This document shows positions 1 to 11,046 of a stretch of DNA of 64,000 bases, one piece after another. This DNA comes from Bradyrhizobium frederickii (GTDB lineage: Bacteria > Pseudomonadota > Alphaproteobacteria > Rhizobiales > Xanthobacteraceae): positions 310,001-374,000 of the forward strand of contig NZ_SPQS01000005.1 in assembly GCF_004570865.1 (NCBI RefSeq), given 5' to 3'. Below the pieces are notes generated by a model, which was not told the DNA's origin, made no database searches, and worked only from the letters and a program-made list of their open reading frames with translations. The translations under genes were made by a program, and so were the position numbers. Positions within the stretch are counted from its first letter, which is position 1, and each line of letters starts with the position of its first letter.

Positions 1-552
1 ATCCGCTTCCTCGGCGTCTCCGAGAAAGACGCGCGGCGGATGGTCGAGCAGGAAATCGGCCGCAGCCTCCCGGACGACCTGGAGAGCCAGGTGAATGCGG
101 CCACGCTGCAATTCTACGCCAGCGATTTGCAGCCGATCACCCACGTGGCCGCGGCGATCGCCGCGATCGATCTGCCGAAATGCGTCGCATCGAGCGGCAC
201 GCCGGAGAAGATCCATCACGGCCTGACATGCGCCGGGCTCTACGACCTGCTCGCCCCACACATCTTCTCGGCAAGCCAGGTCGCACGCGGCAAACCCGCG
301 CCCGATCTGTTCCTGTTTGCCGCCGCGCAGATGAAAGTCGCGCCGGAGCGGTGCCTCGTGATCGAGGACAGCGTGCCCGGGGTGACCGGCGCGCACGCCG
401 CCGGGATGACCGTGCTGGGCTTTCACGGCGGCGGTCACTGTCCGCCGGGTCACGCCGAAAGGCTACGTGCCGCAGGCGCCGCACTGACATTCGACGATAT
501 GCGGCAATTGCCGGAGCTGGTCCGGCGAAACGTCGGTATGGCTAAGCTTTGA
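1..552 (+). CDS. HAD-superfamily hydrolase, 5' end outside window
   Basis: The reading frame is open from the first base, so this is the C-terminal part of a longer protein. HAD motifs are visible: motif II in CVASSGT (nt ~181-201), the motif III lysine in GKPAPD (nt ~289-306) and motif IV in VIEDSVPG (nt ~358-381). The nucleophile Asp of motif I must lie upstream. The pattern matches the HAD-IA phosphatase/beta-phosphoglucomutase group, which hydrolyses small phosphorylated metabolites. The substrate cannot be told from sequence. An internal ATG at nt 40 is not the true start, because HAD cap-domain sequence continues upstream of it. Confidence 0.85.
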   Translation: MRFLGVSEKDARRMVEQEIGRSLPDDLESQVNAATLQFYASDLQPITHVAAAIAAIDLPKCVASSGTPEKIHHGLTCAGLYDLLAPHIFSASQVARGKPAPDLFLFAAAQMKVAPERCLVIEDSVPGVTGAHAAGMTVLGFHGGGHCPPGHAERLRAAGAALTFDDMRQLPELVRRNVGMAKL

Positions 553-574
553 TCATGAGGAGCGTGTCGGCACC

Positions 575-979
575 ATGGACGAGCAACACCACATCGCTCT
601 GATCGGCGCCGGCGACGACGAAAGGGCCGTGTTCACGGAGTACGAAATCGGTCCCGTCTGCAAGCTGACCTGCGCCTACCGCGGCAAGACGATCGAAGCC
701 GAGGCCCCCGATTTCTTCGAGGCGCTCTGCCTGATCCGCCGTCAGCTTGAGCCCGAGGGCCTCATCCCGTTCTGCTACGGCGCCAGCCTCAACGTGTATC
801 CGTCCGGAATGGCGAGGGACATGGGCGCGGGGCTCAAGGCATATCGGATGAAGAAAGGCGTCCATGCGCGCATGGCCGACCTCGTCGAAATCTTCACGTC
901 TGGGCCCGATGTGATCCCGGCCTCGGTCGACGCGCAGGAAGCATTTTGGCGGGAATGGCTCGCCACTCCTCGCGTGTAG
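575..979 (+). CDS. Conserved hypothetical protein, 134 aa
   Basis: I do not recognise this family. The ATG at 575 follows a GAGGAG-like ribosome binding site about 11 nt upstream and lies 22 nt after the HAD gene, so the two are probably co-transcribed. The product is soluble, acidic at the N-terminus and has no signal peptide or membrane segment. A central part ([20 protein letters not shown]) looks like a compact alpha/beta fold. Coding-type GC3 bias supports it as a real gene. No function is proposed. Confidence 0.65.
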   Translation: MDEQHHIALIGAGDDERAVFTEYEIGPVCKLTCAYRGKTIEAEAPDFFEALCLIRRQLEPEGLIPFCYGASLNVYPSGMARDMGAGLKAYRMKKGVHARMADLVEIFTSGPDVIPASVDAQEAFWREWLATPRV

Positions 980-1143
980 CGCGAAATCCACGCAAAGAGA
1001 GCCACTTTCGGGGTTTTGGAGCAAGATTCGGCTCCGCCCCCCTCTGGGAGTACCTAGAATGCCCCCTTGAGGCCCCATTCGCTGGATTTTCGCCCCTCCA
1101 GCCTATATTTGAGGGCCGTCCTCCACCGCCATTTTCGGGTTCC

Positions 1144-2538
1144 ATGACGCCGCCGCGCAAGCTGCACATCAAATCATACGGCTGCCAGATGAACGTCTAC
1201 GATGCCCAGCGCATGGTGGACACGCTGGCTCCGGAGGGATTCGTGGAGACCGCGAGCGCCGAGGAGGCCGATCTCGTCATCCTCAACACCTGCCATATCC
1301 GCGAAAAGGCGTCCGAGAAGGTCTATTCCGAGCTCGGGCGCCTGCGCGTCGCCAAGGACGAGGCCGCGCGTGGGGGCCGCGCGATGCAGATCGCGGTCGC
1401 CGGCTGCGTGGCGCAGGCCGAGGGCGAGGAGATCGTGCGCCGCGCGCCGGTCGTGGACGTCGTGGTGGGGCCGCAGAGCTATCATCATCTGCCGGAGCTC
1501 TTGAAGCGCGCCGGCAACGAAGGCCGTGCGATCGAGACCGAATTTCCGGCCGCGGACAAGTTCGGCTTCCTGGCCCAGCCCAGGCCCGATGCGATCCGGG
1601 CGCGCGGCATTTCGGCCTTCGTCACCGTGCAGGAAGGTTGCGACAAATTCTGCACCTTCTGCGTCGTGCCGTATACGCGGGGCTCGGAAGTCTCGCGCCC
1701 TGTCGCGAAGATCGTCGACGACGTGAAGCGGCTCGCCGACAACGGCGTGCGCGAGCTCACGCTGATCGGGCAGAACGTCAACGCCTATCACGGCGAGGGG
1801 CCTGACGGAAAAACCTGGTCGCTCGGCCGATTGCTCGAACATCTTGCGACCATTCCTGGCATCGCGCGGCTGCGCTACTCGACCAGCCATCCCCGCGACG
1901 TCGACGACAGCCTGATTGCGGCCCATCGCGATCTCGGTGCCCTGATGCCGTTCGTGCACCTGCCGGTGCAGTCGGGCTCGGACCGGATTCTGGCGGCCAT
2001 GAACCGCAAACATACCGCCGATGATTACCTTGGGGTCATCGACCGTTTTCGCACCGCCCGCCAAGACATTGCTTTTTCATCAGATTTCATCGTCGGCTTC
2101 CCCGGCGAGAGCGAGCAAGATTTTCTCGCCACCCTCGCGCTTGTCACGCAAATCGGTTACGCTGCGGCTTATTCGTTCAAATACTCCGCCCGGCCGGGAA
2201 CGCCGGCCGCGGACATGCAGGAGACGGTGTCCCCCGCCGAGATGGACCAGCGATTGGAGCGGCTCCAGGAACTGATCGACAGCCAGCAATCGGCCTTCAA
2301 CAAGGCTGCGATTGGCTCAACGGTCGACGTGCTGTTCGAGCGTCCGGCGCGCAAGGAGGGCCAGATCGTCGGCCGCACCGCCTTCCTTCAGCCCGCCCAT
2401 GTGATGGCCTCGCCCGACATCATCGGACAGATCCTGCCTGTGCGGATCGACAGCCTCGAGCGCTATAGCTTTCTCGGCGAGCTCGCCATTCCGCGCAACG
2501 CGGGCGAGCCCGCTTTATCGCAAGCCAGTGGAGCCTGA
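1144..2538 (+). CDS. miaB: tRNA-2-methylthio-N6-dimethylallyladenosine synthase MiaB
   Basis: A radical-SAM methylthiotransferase that adds the 2-methylthio group to i6A37 of tRNAs reading UNN codons. The N-terminal UPF0004 domain has the three cluster cysteines (C14 in YGCQMN, one in NTCHIREKA, one in AGCVAQ). The radical-SAM CxxxCxxC is C166, C170 and C173 (CDKFCTFC), and a TRAM-like domain closes the protein. The start at 1144 gives 464 aa, normal for MiaB, and begins right at the conserved [12 protein letters not shown]. The frame stays open 198 nt further upstream, but that part lacks family similarity. Its 3' end overlaps phoH by 11 nt, so it is the first gene of a miaB-phoH-ybeY-CBS-lnt operon. 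Confidence 0.95.
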   Translation: MTPPRKLHIKSYGCQMNVYDAQRMVDTLAPEGFVETASAEEADLVILNTCHIREKASEKVYSELGRLRVAKDEAARGGRAMQIAVAGCVAQAEGEEIVRRAPVVDVVVGPQSYHHLPELLKRAGNEGRAIETEFPAADKFGFLAQPRPDAIRARGISAFVTVQEGCDKFCTFCVVPYTRGSEVSRPVAKIVDDVKRLADNGVRELTLIGQNVNAYHGEGPDGKTWSLGRLLEHLATIPGIARLRYSTSHPRDVDDSLIAAHRDLGALMPFVHLPVQSGSDRILAAMNRKHTADDYLGVIDRFRTARQDIAFSSDFIVGFPGESEQDFLATLALVTQIGYAAAYSFKYSARPGTPAADMQETVSPAEMDQRLERLQELIDSQQSAFNKAAIGSTVDVLFERPARKEGQIVGRTAFLQPAHVMASPDIIGQILPVRIDSLERYSFLGELAIPRNAGEPALSQASGA

Positions 2539-3598
2539 ACCCTTGCCAAAAAGCGCATCGGATTCGTCTTCGTTCGCTCCCAGCCGCAAATTTGACCGCG
2601 ACATGCAAGTTCCGCCCGAGACCCAGGTCGTCATCGACTTCGACGACAATCGTGCCGCTTCGGCACTGGTCGGCCCTTACGGCCAGCATCTGGCGCAGGT
2701 CGAGCGGCGGCTCGGCGTCGTCGTCGATTCCAAGGGCAACCACATCACGATCGGCGGCACCCGCGACGGCTGCGACGCCGCACGCCGCGTGCTCGAGATG
2801 CTCTACGCGCAAGCCGTGAAGGGACAGGATCTCGACCAGGGCGAGGTCGAAGGCGCGATCCGCGCCGTGATCGCCCAGGGCTCGCTGTTCGAGTTCGACG
2901 CCAAATCGGCCAAATCGGCCTTCGACAGCATCAACTTGCGCAAGCGCCCGGTGCGCGCGCGCACCGCCGCGCAGGACTCCTACATTCGCGCGCTGAAGCG
3001 CCACGAGCTGGTGTTCGGCATCGGCCCGGCCGGCACCGGCAAGACCTGGCTCGCGGTGGCGCATGCCGCGCAGCTGTTCGAGCGCAAGGAGGTCGACAAG
3101 ATCATCCTGTCGCGCCCGGCGGTGGAAGCCGGCGAGCGGCTCGGCTTTCTGCCCGGCGATCTCCGCGAGAAGGTCGATCCTTATCTTCGCCCGATCTACG
3201 ACGCGCTCTACGACCTCATGGATGCGCGCATCGTCGAGCGCGCGCTGCAGACCGGCGAGATCGAGATCGCGCCGCTCGCCTTCATGCGCGGCCGCACCCT
3301 CACCAACGCCGCCATCATCCTGGACGAGGCGCAGAACACCACGTCGATGCAGATGAAGATGTTCCTGACCCGCCTCGGCGAGAACAGCCGCATGATCGTC
3401 ACAGGCGATCCCTCGCAGATTGACCTGCCGAACGGCCAGACCTCGGGCCTCGCCGAAGCGACCCGCCTGTTGAACGGCGTCGAGGGTATTGCCCAAGTTC
3501 ATTTCAAGGCCGAGGACGTGATCCGCCACGAACTCGTGGCGCGGATCGTCGCCGCCTACGAAGGTTCGCCGCAGCGGCCGGCCACTGGCCAATCCTGA
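2528..3598 (+). CDS. phoH: PhoH-family ATPase (PhoH-like protein)
   Basis: A cytosolic P-loop NTPase of the PhoH/YbeZ family, which in bacteria acts with YbeY in rRNA processing and RNA metabolism. Walker A is GPAGTGKT (residues 166-173) and Walker B is LDEAQN (D266, E267). An N-terminal KH-like segment (residues ~25-110) precedes it. GTG at 2528 overlaps the end of miaB. A TTG at 2543 and an ATG at 2604 are alternative in-frame starts; the conserved part begins around [16 protein letters not shown], so the exact N-terminus is uncertain. It sits directly before ybeY, the classic partner arrangement. Confidence 0.92.
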   Translation: MEPEPLPKSASDSSSFAPSRKFDRDMQVPPETQVVIDFDDNRAASALVGPYGQHLAQVERRLGVVVDSKGNHITIGGTRDGCDAARRVLEMLYAQAVKGQDLDQGEVEGAIRAVIAQGSLFEFDAKSAKSAFDSINLRKRPVRARTAAQDSYIRALKRHELVFGIGPAGTGKTWLAVAHAAQLFERKEVDKIILSRPAVEAGERLGFLPGDLREKVDPYLRPIYDALYDLMDARIVERALQTGEIEIAPLAFMRGRTLTNAAIILDEAQNTTSMQMKMFLTRLGENSRMIVTGDPSQIDLPNGQTSGLAEATRLLNGVEGIAQVHFKAEDVIRHELVARIVAAYEGSPQRPATGQS

Positions 3599-3659
3599 CG
3601 AGGCAACAGCTGGACCCCGGAGGGCGCGGACACGGCGCCTTTTCGTCCCAGACAACACC

Positions 3660-4169
3660 ATGTCCCATCCCAACCTTCCCATGACCGAAGTCCTCGTCGT
3701 CGCCGATTGCTGGCAGCACGAGCCCGATTCCGAAGCCGTGATCCAGCGCGCGGTCGCGGCCGCCGCCGAAAGCGTCGATGAAGACGTTGCCGACGCCGAA
3801 GTGGCCGTGATGCTGACCGATGACGCCGGCATCCGCACCCTCAACAGCAACTGGCGGGGCATCGACAAGCCGACCAACGTGCTATCGTTTCCCGCACTCC
3901 AGCCGGAGGGCGGCTGGAAGCCGGGCGATGCGCCGCGCATGCTCGGCGATATCGCGATCGCCTACGAGACCATGCGGCGCGAGGCGGACGAGGAACAGAA
4001 GCCGTTCGACCACCATTTGAGCCATCTTGCCGTGCATGGTTTCCTGCACCTGATCGGCTACGACCACGAGAACGAGGGCGACGCCGAAGAGATGGAAGCG
4101 CTGGAGACCCAGATCCTGGCGCACCTTGGAATCCCCGATCCCTATGCAGACCGCGCGGGGACGCACTGA
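3660..4169 (+). CDS. ybeY: Endoribonuclease YbeY (16S rRNA maturation)
   Basis: A zinc-dependent endoribonuclease needed for 16S rRNA 3'-end maturation and ribosome quality control. The metal ligands are H126, H130 and H136 in HGFLHLIGYDH. The preceding PTNVLSFP block is also a family hallmark. Length (169 aa) is typical. ATG at 3660 is used; an in-frame ATG at 3681 (MTEVLVV) is possible. It lies 61 nt after phoH and one nt before the CBS-domain gene, consistent with the conserved phoH-ybeY-corC-lnt string. Confidence 0.95.
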   Translation: MSHPNLPMTEVLVVADCWQHEPDSEAVIQRAVAAAAESVDEDVADAEVAVMLTDDAGIRTLNSNWRGIDKPTNVLSFPALQPEGGWKPGDAPRMLGDIAIAYETMRREADEEQKPFDHHLSHLAVHGFLHLIGYDHENEGDAEEMEALETQILAHLGIPDPYADRAGTH

Positions 4170-4170
4170 G

Positions 4171-5289
4171 ATGCCCGATTCCGACCCGGTCCACGACAAT
4201 CCGCGCAACACGGCCAATCTGCCGGCCGTGGTGACGCCGGGCGAGGTGTTGCGCCCGACCGCCGATGGCTGGCTGTTGCGCGCCATCCGCACGCTGTTCG
4301 GCTGGAAGGCGGGATCGGTACGCGACGACCTCCAGGTCGTGCTCGATGCAACGACGCCTGGCGATTCCGGTTTCTCGGCGGTCGAGCGCACCATGCTGCG
4401 CAACATCCTTGGTCTGCACGAGCGCCGCATCGCCGATGTCATGGTGCATCGCGCCGACATCGTCGCGGTGAAGCGGGATATCCCGCTCGGCGAGTTGATG
4501 GACCGCTTCGAGAGCGCCGGACATTCGCGCCTCGTGGTCTACAACGAGACGCTCGACGATCCCGTCGGCATCGTCCACATCCGTGACCTGCTCGCCTTCA
4601 TGACCGCGCGCGCCCGCGTGTCGGAAACCACCAAGACCAAGCGCAAGAAGCCGCTGCCGGCCGGGCTCGACCTGCGCGCCGTCGATCTCGCGCTGCCACT
4701 CGAGGAAGCGCGCATCATCCGCAAGCTGCTCTACGTGCCGCCGTCGATGCGGGCGATCGACCTGCTCGCGCAGATGCAGGCCACGCGCATTCACCTCGCG
4801 CTGGTGGTCGACGAATATGGCGGCAGCGACGGGCTGGTTTCGCTCGAGGACATCGTCGAGCAGATCGTCGGCGAGATCGACGACGAGCACGACAGCGACG
4901 AGCCGCCTTCGATCGTGCGCCTGCCCGACAACGCCTTCATCGCCGACGCGCGCGCCAGCCTCGACGACGTCCGCTCGGTGATCGGCGAGGATTTCGTCAC
5001 CGGCGAAGCCGGCGAGGAGGTGGAGACGCTGGGCGGCTATCTCGTCAGCTTCGTCGGGCGCCTGCCGGTGCGCGGCGAGGTGATCTCGGGCCCCGGCACT
5101 TACGAGGTCGAGGTGCTCGATGCCGATCCGCGCCGCGTCAAGCGGCTGCGCATCTCGACGCGGAAGGAGCGTCCCGCACCGCGAACCCAGCGCGAGAGAA
5201 GCCGCCGCGAGGCCACGCCGGACAGCGGCCAGCCGCCCGCCAGCGACACGCCCAGCCCGCCGCCGAGCGACGGGACCGGCCAGCAGTGA
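4171..5289 (+). CDS. CBS-domain / CorC-HlyC transporter-associated protein
   Basis: A cytosolic protein of the CorC/YbeX (hemolysin C-like) family. Two CBS motifs span roughly residues 85-245 (IADVMVHRADIVAVKRDIP and the segment before HLALVVDEYGG), followed by a CorC_HlyC domain (~260-345) and a disordered Pro/Ser/Arg-rich tail. E. coli CorC/YbeX has been tied to Mg/Co efflux and ribosome metabolism; which applies here is inference. ATG at 4171 comes one nt after the ybeY stop and fits better than the in-frame ATG 45 nt upstream inside ybeY. Its stop overlaps the lnt start. Confidence 0.9.
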   Translation: MPDSDPVHDNPRNTANLPAVVTPGEVLRPTADGWLLRAIRTLFGWKAGSVRDDLQVVLDATTPGDSGFSAVERTMLRNILGLHERRIADVMVHRADIVAVKRDIPLGELMDRFESAGHSRLVVYNETLDDPVGIVHIRDLLAFMTARARVSETTKTKRKKPLPAGLDLRAVDLALPLEEARIIRKLLYVPPSMRAIDLLAQMQATRIHLALVVDEYGGSDGLVSLEDIVEQIVGEIDDEHDSDEPPSIVRLPDNAFIADARASLDDVRSVIGEDFVTGEAGEEVETLGGYLVSFVGRLPVRGEVISGPGTYEVEVLDADPRRVKRLRISTRKERPAPRTQRERSRREATPDSGQPPASDTPSPPPSDGTGQQ

Positions 5290-6893
5290 GTCCGTTCCAG
5301 CGAGTTCGGCAAATCGCGCTCGCCATCATCCTCGCCTGGGGATGGAAGCGCGCGGCCATCGCCATGGGGTGCGGAGCGCTGTCGGTGCTGGCCCTGGCGC
5401 CGTTCAACCTCTTCCCCGTGCTGTTCATCACCTTCCCGGTGCTGGTCTGGCTGATCGACGGCGCGGGCGCCGGCCGATATGGCGGCGTTCCCGTTGCCGC
5501 GCTGACCGGCTATTGGTTCGGGCTCGGCTATTTCGTGCCCGGACTCTACTGGATCGGCTACGCCTTCTTCGTCGATGCCGATGTATTCGCCTGGCTGACG
5601 CCGTTCGCCGTGCTCGGCCTGCCGGCCTATCTGTCCATCTTCACGGCGATCGGCTTTGCGCTGGCGCGCCTGCTCTGGACCAAGAACGCCACGCGCGTGC
5701 TTGCGCTCGCAGCAAGCCTCACCGTCAGCGAGTGGTTGCGCGGCCACGCGCTGACCGGCTTCCCCTGGAACGCGTTCGGCTATGCGCTGTCCGAGCCGCT
5801 GGCGCTGGCGCAGGCGGCGTCGCTGATCGGCCTGTGGGGCATGACATTCCTGGCGGTTGCGATTTTCGCGAGCCCGGCAACGCTGATCGACCGCACGCCG
5901 GATCGCCGCCTGCCGTGGCGCGTGCCGGCGGCGGCGATCGGGCTCCTGATTGTCATGGGCATTTTCGGCGCGATCCGCCTGTCGCTGCATCCGACCACGA
6001 TGGTCGCAGGCGCCAAGCTGCGCCTGATGCAGCCGAACCTTCAGCAGGACGCGAAATTCAACTACGCCGCCAAGACGGAGGTGATGAAGAAATACCTGGC
6101 GCTGTCGGACCGCGCCTCGGGCCCGCAATCGACCGGCGTGCGCGATGCCACCATCCTGATCTGGCCGGAATCCGCCTTTCCGTTCTTCCTGACCCGCGAA
6201 GCCGACGCGATGGCGCAGATCGCCGACCTTCTTCCGAAAGGCACCGTGCTGATCACGGGTTCGGTCCGCGCGCCCGACCTGCCGCGGGGCACGCCGATCA
6301 CGCGTGCTTATAATTCGATCTATGTCATCGACCACGACGGCAGCGTGCTGGCCGTGTACGACAAGTTGCATCTGGTGCCGTTCGGCGAATTTCTGCCCTA
6401 CCAGTCGTTGATGGAGAAGCTCGGATTCGAGCAACTGACGCGTGTGCGCGGCGGCTTCATTCCCGGCACGGTACGGCATGCGCTGCAAGTCCCCGGCGCA
6501 CCGCCCGCGCTACCGCTGATCTGTTACGAAGCGATCTTTCCCGGCGAGGTGGCCGGACGCAACGAACGTCCGGGCTGGATCGTGAACCTCACCAATGACG
6601 GCTGGTTCGGCATTTCGACCGGTCCCTATCAGCATCTGGAGCAGTCGCGGATGCGCGCGATCGAACTCGGATTGCCGCTGGTCCGCTCCGCCAATACCGG
6701 CATCTCCGCAGTGATCGATCCGGTGGGCCGCACCGTTTCCAGCCTCGGACTTGGAATCGAGGGCATTTTGGATACAAATTTGCCCGCCGCGATCCCGCCG
6801 ACCGTCTATGCGCGGGTGGGCGATGCGCCCGCAGCCATGCTTGTCGCGCTGGCCGTGTTTCTGGCCCTCCGCCGACGCGTCAGCAAGCGATAG
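5286..6893 (+). CDS. lnt: Apolipoprotein N-acyltransferase Lnt
   Basis: An inner-membrane enzyme that N-acylates the diacylglyceryl-cysteine of lipoproteins, the last step of lipoprotein maturation. The N-terminal ~220 residues are a run of hydrophobic membrane segments. The C-terminal nitrilase domain carries the triad E295 (WPESAFP), K360 (YDKLHLVPFGEF) and C413 (LICYEAIFP). Length 535 aa is normal. GTG at 5286 overlaps the upstream stop, giving tight translational coupling. It is the last gene of the miaB-to-lnt operon. Confidence 0.96.
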   Translation: MSPFQRVRQIALAIILAWGWKRAAIAMGCGALSVLALAPFNLFPVLFITFPVLVWLIDGAGAGRYGGVPVAALTGYWFGLGYFVPGLYWIGYAFFVDADVFAWLTPFAVLGLPAYLSIFTAIGFALARLLWTKNATRVLALAASLTVSEWLRGHALTGFPWNAFGYALSEPLALAQAASLIGLWGMTFLAVAIFASPATLIDRTPDRRLPWRVPAAAIGLLIVMGIFGAIRLSLHPTTMVAGAKLRLMQPNLQQDAKFNYAAKTEVMKKYLALSDRASGPQSTGVRDATILIWPESAFPFFLTREADAMAQIADLLPKGTVLITGSVRAPDLPRGTPITRAYNSIYVIDHDGSVLAVYDKLHLVPFGEFLPYQSLMEKLGFEQLTRVRGGFIPGTVRHALQVPGAPPALPLICYEAIFPGEVAGRNERPGWIVNLTNDGWFGISTGPYQHLEQSRMRAIELGLPLVRSANTGISAVIDPVGRTVSSLGLGIEGILDTNLPAAIPPTVYARVGDAPAAMLVALAVFLALRRRVSKR

Positions 6894-6936
6894 AGCTGAT
6901 CGCGCCATCGCCGCGGAGGTAGCCGGAAACTTTTGA

Positions 6937-6956
6937 CAACCGTAGTCCCACGGTTG
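6937..6956. promoter_or_regulatory. Perfect 7-bp inverted repeat upstream of the XRE regulator
   Basis: CAACCGT-N6-ACGGTTG, with a TTGACA-like hexamer overlapping each side. It lies in the 228-nt gap between lnt and the XRE gene. The symmetry suits a dimeric helix-turn-helix protein, and autoregulation is plausible. No matching -10 box is convincing, so the promoter position is not assigned. Confidence 0.4.
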
Positions 6957-7121
6957 ACAGACTGCACGCGGGCTCCCCATTCTGCACCGGCTGCAAAAGA
7001 CAGTGGTGCGTTGCTAAATTTCTCCGCAATGTTTCCCAATAACAGGGTTTGATTTGACGTTGCTTACACCTGAGGCACTCCGATTGATTGCGCTGAAGGT
7101 GGTGTTTGGAGGGCTGAGGAA

Positions 7122-7535
7122 ATGTCGAAAGCGCCCAACCCTGTTGACAAATATGTCGGCAGTCGCGTGCGTATGCGCCGCATCATGTTGGGCATGAGCC
7201 AGGAAAAGCTCGGTGACGCTTTGGGCCTGACTTTCCAGCAGATCCAGAAATACGAGAAGGGCACCAACCGGGTCGGCGCGAGCCGCATCCAGCAGATCGC
7301 CGAAATTCTGCAGGTGCCGGTGTCGTTTCTGTTCGAGGGCGGTCCGAGCGGCGTGCCGGGGCCGGATGGCTTCAGCGAAGGCGCCTCGCCCTCTTACGTC
7401 TCGGATTTTCTCGCGACCTCCGAAGGCCTGGCCTTGACCAAGGCGTTCACGCGAATCACCGATTCGAAGATGCGCCGCTCGATCGTCGATCTCGTCGAGC
7501 AGATCGCGGCCCGGGAAGGCCCCGACAAGCGCTGA
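7122..7535 (+). CDS. praR: XRE-family transcriptional regulator (PraR/PhrR type)
   Basis: A 137-aa DNA-binding protein. A Cro/CI-type HTH covers residues ~12-70 (MSQEKLGDALGLTFQQIQKY, then EKGTNRVGASRIQQIAEIL). A C-terminal helical part (SKMRRSIVDLVEQIA) likely mediates dimerisation. The sequence and position after lnt match rhizobial PraR/PhrR proteins, which in Azorhizobium and Rhizobium control surface/adhesion, quorum-sensing and stress genes. The symbol is by similarity only. Start ATG 7122 has an upstream GGAGGGCTGAGGAA stretch. The 228-nt leader contains an inverted repeat. Confidence 0.85.
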   Translation: MSKAPNPVDKYVGSRVRMRRIMLGMSQEKLGDALGLTFQQIQKYEKGTNRVGASRIQQIAEILQVPVSFLFEGGPSGVPGPDGFSEGASPSYVSDFLATSEGLALTKAFTRITDSKMRRSIVDLVEQIAAREGPDKR

Positions 7536-7650
7536 CGCGCCGTCCCGATGGCGATTTGAGACCGCGCGAAATCTGGCCTATGTCGTCATTTGTGGCCGCG
7601 CTTCGACGTGCGTCCGCTCCGATGATGTGATTCAAAGGCACAGATGCACC

Positions 7651-8778
7651 ATGGCCAGCACCAATTGGTTCGATTCCCAAACTATCCTCGATGGCATCCG
7701 CCGCTGGGTCGAGATCGAGACGCCGACGGAAGCGCCTGAGCAGGTCAACAAGCTGGTCTCCGAGGTAGCGGCGCAATATCGCGACTTGCCCGTCACGCTC
7801 GAGCGTGTCGCCGGCGTCGACGGCTGCGGAGATCATCTCCTGGCGCGCTCGACCTGGGGCCAGGACCAGCCGGGTATTCTGGTGCTGAGTCACCTCGATA
7901 CCGTCCATCCCATGGGATTCATCGAACGCCTGCCGTTCAAGGTCGAAGGCGACGTCGCCTTCGGTCCCGGCATCTACGACATGAAGGGCGGCGCCTACAT
8001 CGCCCATCACGCGTTTGGCGCGCTGTGTGCGACGGCCGATCGCTCGCCGCTCGGCATCACGCACCTGTTCACCTCCGACGAGGAGATCGGCAGCCCGACC
8101 TCGCGCGCGCTCATCGAGCAGGAAGGACGCAAGGCCAAATACGTGCTGGTGACGGAGCCGGCGCGCGACGGCGGCAAGATCGTCACCGGACGCAAGGGCG
8201 TCGGACGCTTCCGCGTGTTCGTCAAGGGCGTGCCGGCGCATGCCGGCTCGCGGCCCGAAGACGGCCGCAGCGCCGTCCGCGAGCTCGCCAACGTCATCCT
8301 GGCACTGGAAGGGATGAACGACCTTGCGCGTGGCGTCTCCGTCAATGTCGGCGTGGTGCGCGGCGGCACGCGCCCCAACGTCACGCCGGAAGAGGCCTAT
8401 GCTGAAGTCGACCTGCGCGTGCTGAGCCTCGGTGACGCAGACGAGTTCGTCGGCAGGATTCTCGCCCTGACCTCGAAAACCGAGGGCGTCGCTGTCACCG
8501 TCACGGGCGAGCTCAACCGTCCGCCCTATGAGAAGAGCAATGCGGGCGCCTCGCTGTTCGAACACGCGAAGACGCTCGCCGGCGAGATCGGCTTCGAGCT
8601 GATCGATACTCACACCGGCGGCGGCTCGGACGGCAATTTCACCGCCCCGCATACCGCAACGCTGGACGGGCTCGGCGTCGACGGCAAGGGCGCGCACACC
8701 CATTATGAGCAGCTCTATGTCTCCTCGCTTGCGCCGCGCGCGCGGCTGCTGCATCGCCTGTATCAGACGCTGCGATGA
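7651..8778 (+). CDS. M20-family metallopeptidase (glutamate carboxypeptidase-like)
   Basis: A two-zinc exopeptidase that would remove C-terminal Glu/Asp-type residues or deacylate amino acids. Visible metal and catalytic residues: H81/D83 (LSHLDTVHP), D110 (YDMKGG), E144-E145 (TSDEEIGSP) and H349 (KGAHTHYE). HTGGGSDGN is the usual family motif. A dimerisation insert follows GRKGVGRFRVFVKG. No signal peptide, so probably cytosolic. ATG 7651 is preferred over an upstream in-frame GTG (7627) because homology begins just after it. It overlaps trmB by four bases (ATGA), so they are co-translated, although no functional link is obvious. Confidence 0.88.
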   Translation: MASTNWFDSQTILDGIRRWVEIETPTEAPEQVNKLVSEVAAQYRDLPVTLERVAGVDGCGDHLLARSTWGQDQPGILVLSHLDTVHPMGFIERLPFKVEGDVAFGPGIYDMKGGAYIAHHAFGALCATADRSPLGITHLFTSDEEIGSPTSRALIEQEGRKAKYVLVTEPARDGGKIVTGRKGVGRFRVFVKGVPAHAGSRPEDGRSAVRELANVILALEGMNDLARGVSVNVGVVRGGTRPNVTPEEAYAEVDLRVLSLGDADEFVGRILALTSKTEGVAVTVTGELNRPPYEKSNAGASLFEHAKTLAGEIGFELIDTHTGGGSDGNFTAPHTATLDGLGVDGKGAHTHYEQLYVSSLAPRARLLHRLYQTLR

Positions 8779-9485
8779 GCGAGCGCAAATCGAATCCCGA
8801 TCGCGACGACAGCGAGCGCGCCTTCTTCGGGCGCCGCAAGGGTCACAAGCTCAGGGAGCACCAAGCCGAGCTGGTCGATCATCTGCTGCCGCATCTTGCG
8901 CTCGACATTCACACTGAGGCGCCGGCGGACGCCCGCGAGATCTTTGGCGCCGAGACCGAAGATGTGCGGATCGAGATCGGCTTCGGCGGCGGCGAGCATC
9001 TTGCGGCCGAGGCGCAGAAATTCCCCACGACCGGCTTCGTCGGGTGCGAGCCCTACGTCAACGGCATGGCCAAGATCCTCGCGCAGATCGAGGCCGCCAA
9101 TATCGGCAACATCCGCCTGTTTGCGGGCGATGCCGCCGAGCTGCTGGCCTGGTTGCCCAGGGCATCGCTGTCGCGGATCGACCTGATCCACCCCGATCCC
9201 TGGCCGAAGCGGCGGCACTGGAAGCGACGCTTCGTTCAGGACCGCACGATCGCCGCGATGGCGCGCGTGCTGAAGCGAGACGGCGAATTCCGCTTCGTCT
9301 GCGATATCGACGATTACTGCGCCTGGACGCTGTCGCATCTTGCGCGCTCGCAGGACTTCGTCTGGCTTGCCGAACGCGCCGACGACTTCAGGCAGCCATG
9401 GGCCGGCTACACCATGACGCGCTACGGCCGGAAGGCCGCGCGCGAAGGGCGCAAGGCGGCTTACTTGCGGTTCAGGAGAGTGTAA
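8775..9485 (+). CDS. trmB: tRNA (guanine-N7-)-methyltransferase TrmB
   Basis: Methylates G46 in the variable loop of tRNAs with SAM. The Rossmann SAM-binding motif is IEIGFGGGEH, followed by GCEPYVNG and the TrmB signature HPDPWPKRRHWKRRF. An N-terminal basic segment (RRKGHKLREHQ) is typical. The 236-aa length matches alphaproteobacterial TrmB. ATG at 8775 overlaps the peptidase stop. A long palindromic repeat follows and separates it from the convergent DUF2336 gene. Confidence 0.95.
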   Translation: MSERKSNPDRDDSERAFFGRRKGHKLREHQAELVDHLLPHLALDIHTEAPADAREIFGAETEDVRIEIGFGGGEHLAAEAQKFPTTGFVGCEPYVNGMAKILAQIEAANIGNIRLFAGDAAELLAWLPRASLSRIDLIHPDPWPKRRHWKRRFVQDRTIAAMARVLKRDGEFRFVCDIDDYCAWTLSHLARSQDFVWLAERADDFRQPWAGYTMTRYGRKAAREGRKAAYLRFRRV

Positions 9486-9500
9486 ATTCTTCGCGGCTGT

Positions 9501-9592
9501 CGCCATGCCCGGGCTTGTCCCGGGCATCCACGCACTTTCTCTCCGCGGGACGAAAAACGTGGATGGCCGGGACAAGCCCGGCCATGACGAAG
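9501..9592. repeat. Long intergenic palindrome, family A copy 1
   Basis: Two ~30-nt arms (CATGCCCGGGCTTGTCCCGG... and its near reverse complement ending GGCCATGACG) flank a short unique centre. Each arm contains its own smaller CCCGGG-type palindrome. A near-identical copy lies between fabB and fabI, and a related one between infB and rbfA. Here it fills the gap between convergent trmB and the DUF2336 gene and may also stop transcription from both sides. Confidence 0.85.
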
Positions 9593-9604
9593 ACTGTTCG
9601 TGAT

Positions 9605-11023
<1,419 letters not shown>

Positions 11024-11046
11024 CCATCGAGCGCCTGACCCTGGAC

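Noticed and set aside
946..1143. N-terminal extension of MiaB.
   Set aside because: The extension has no family similarity; the normal MiaB start is at 1144.
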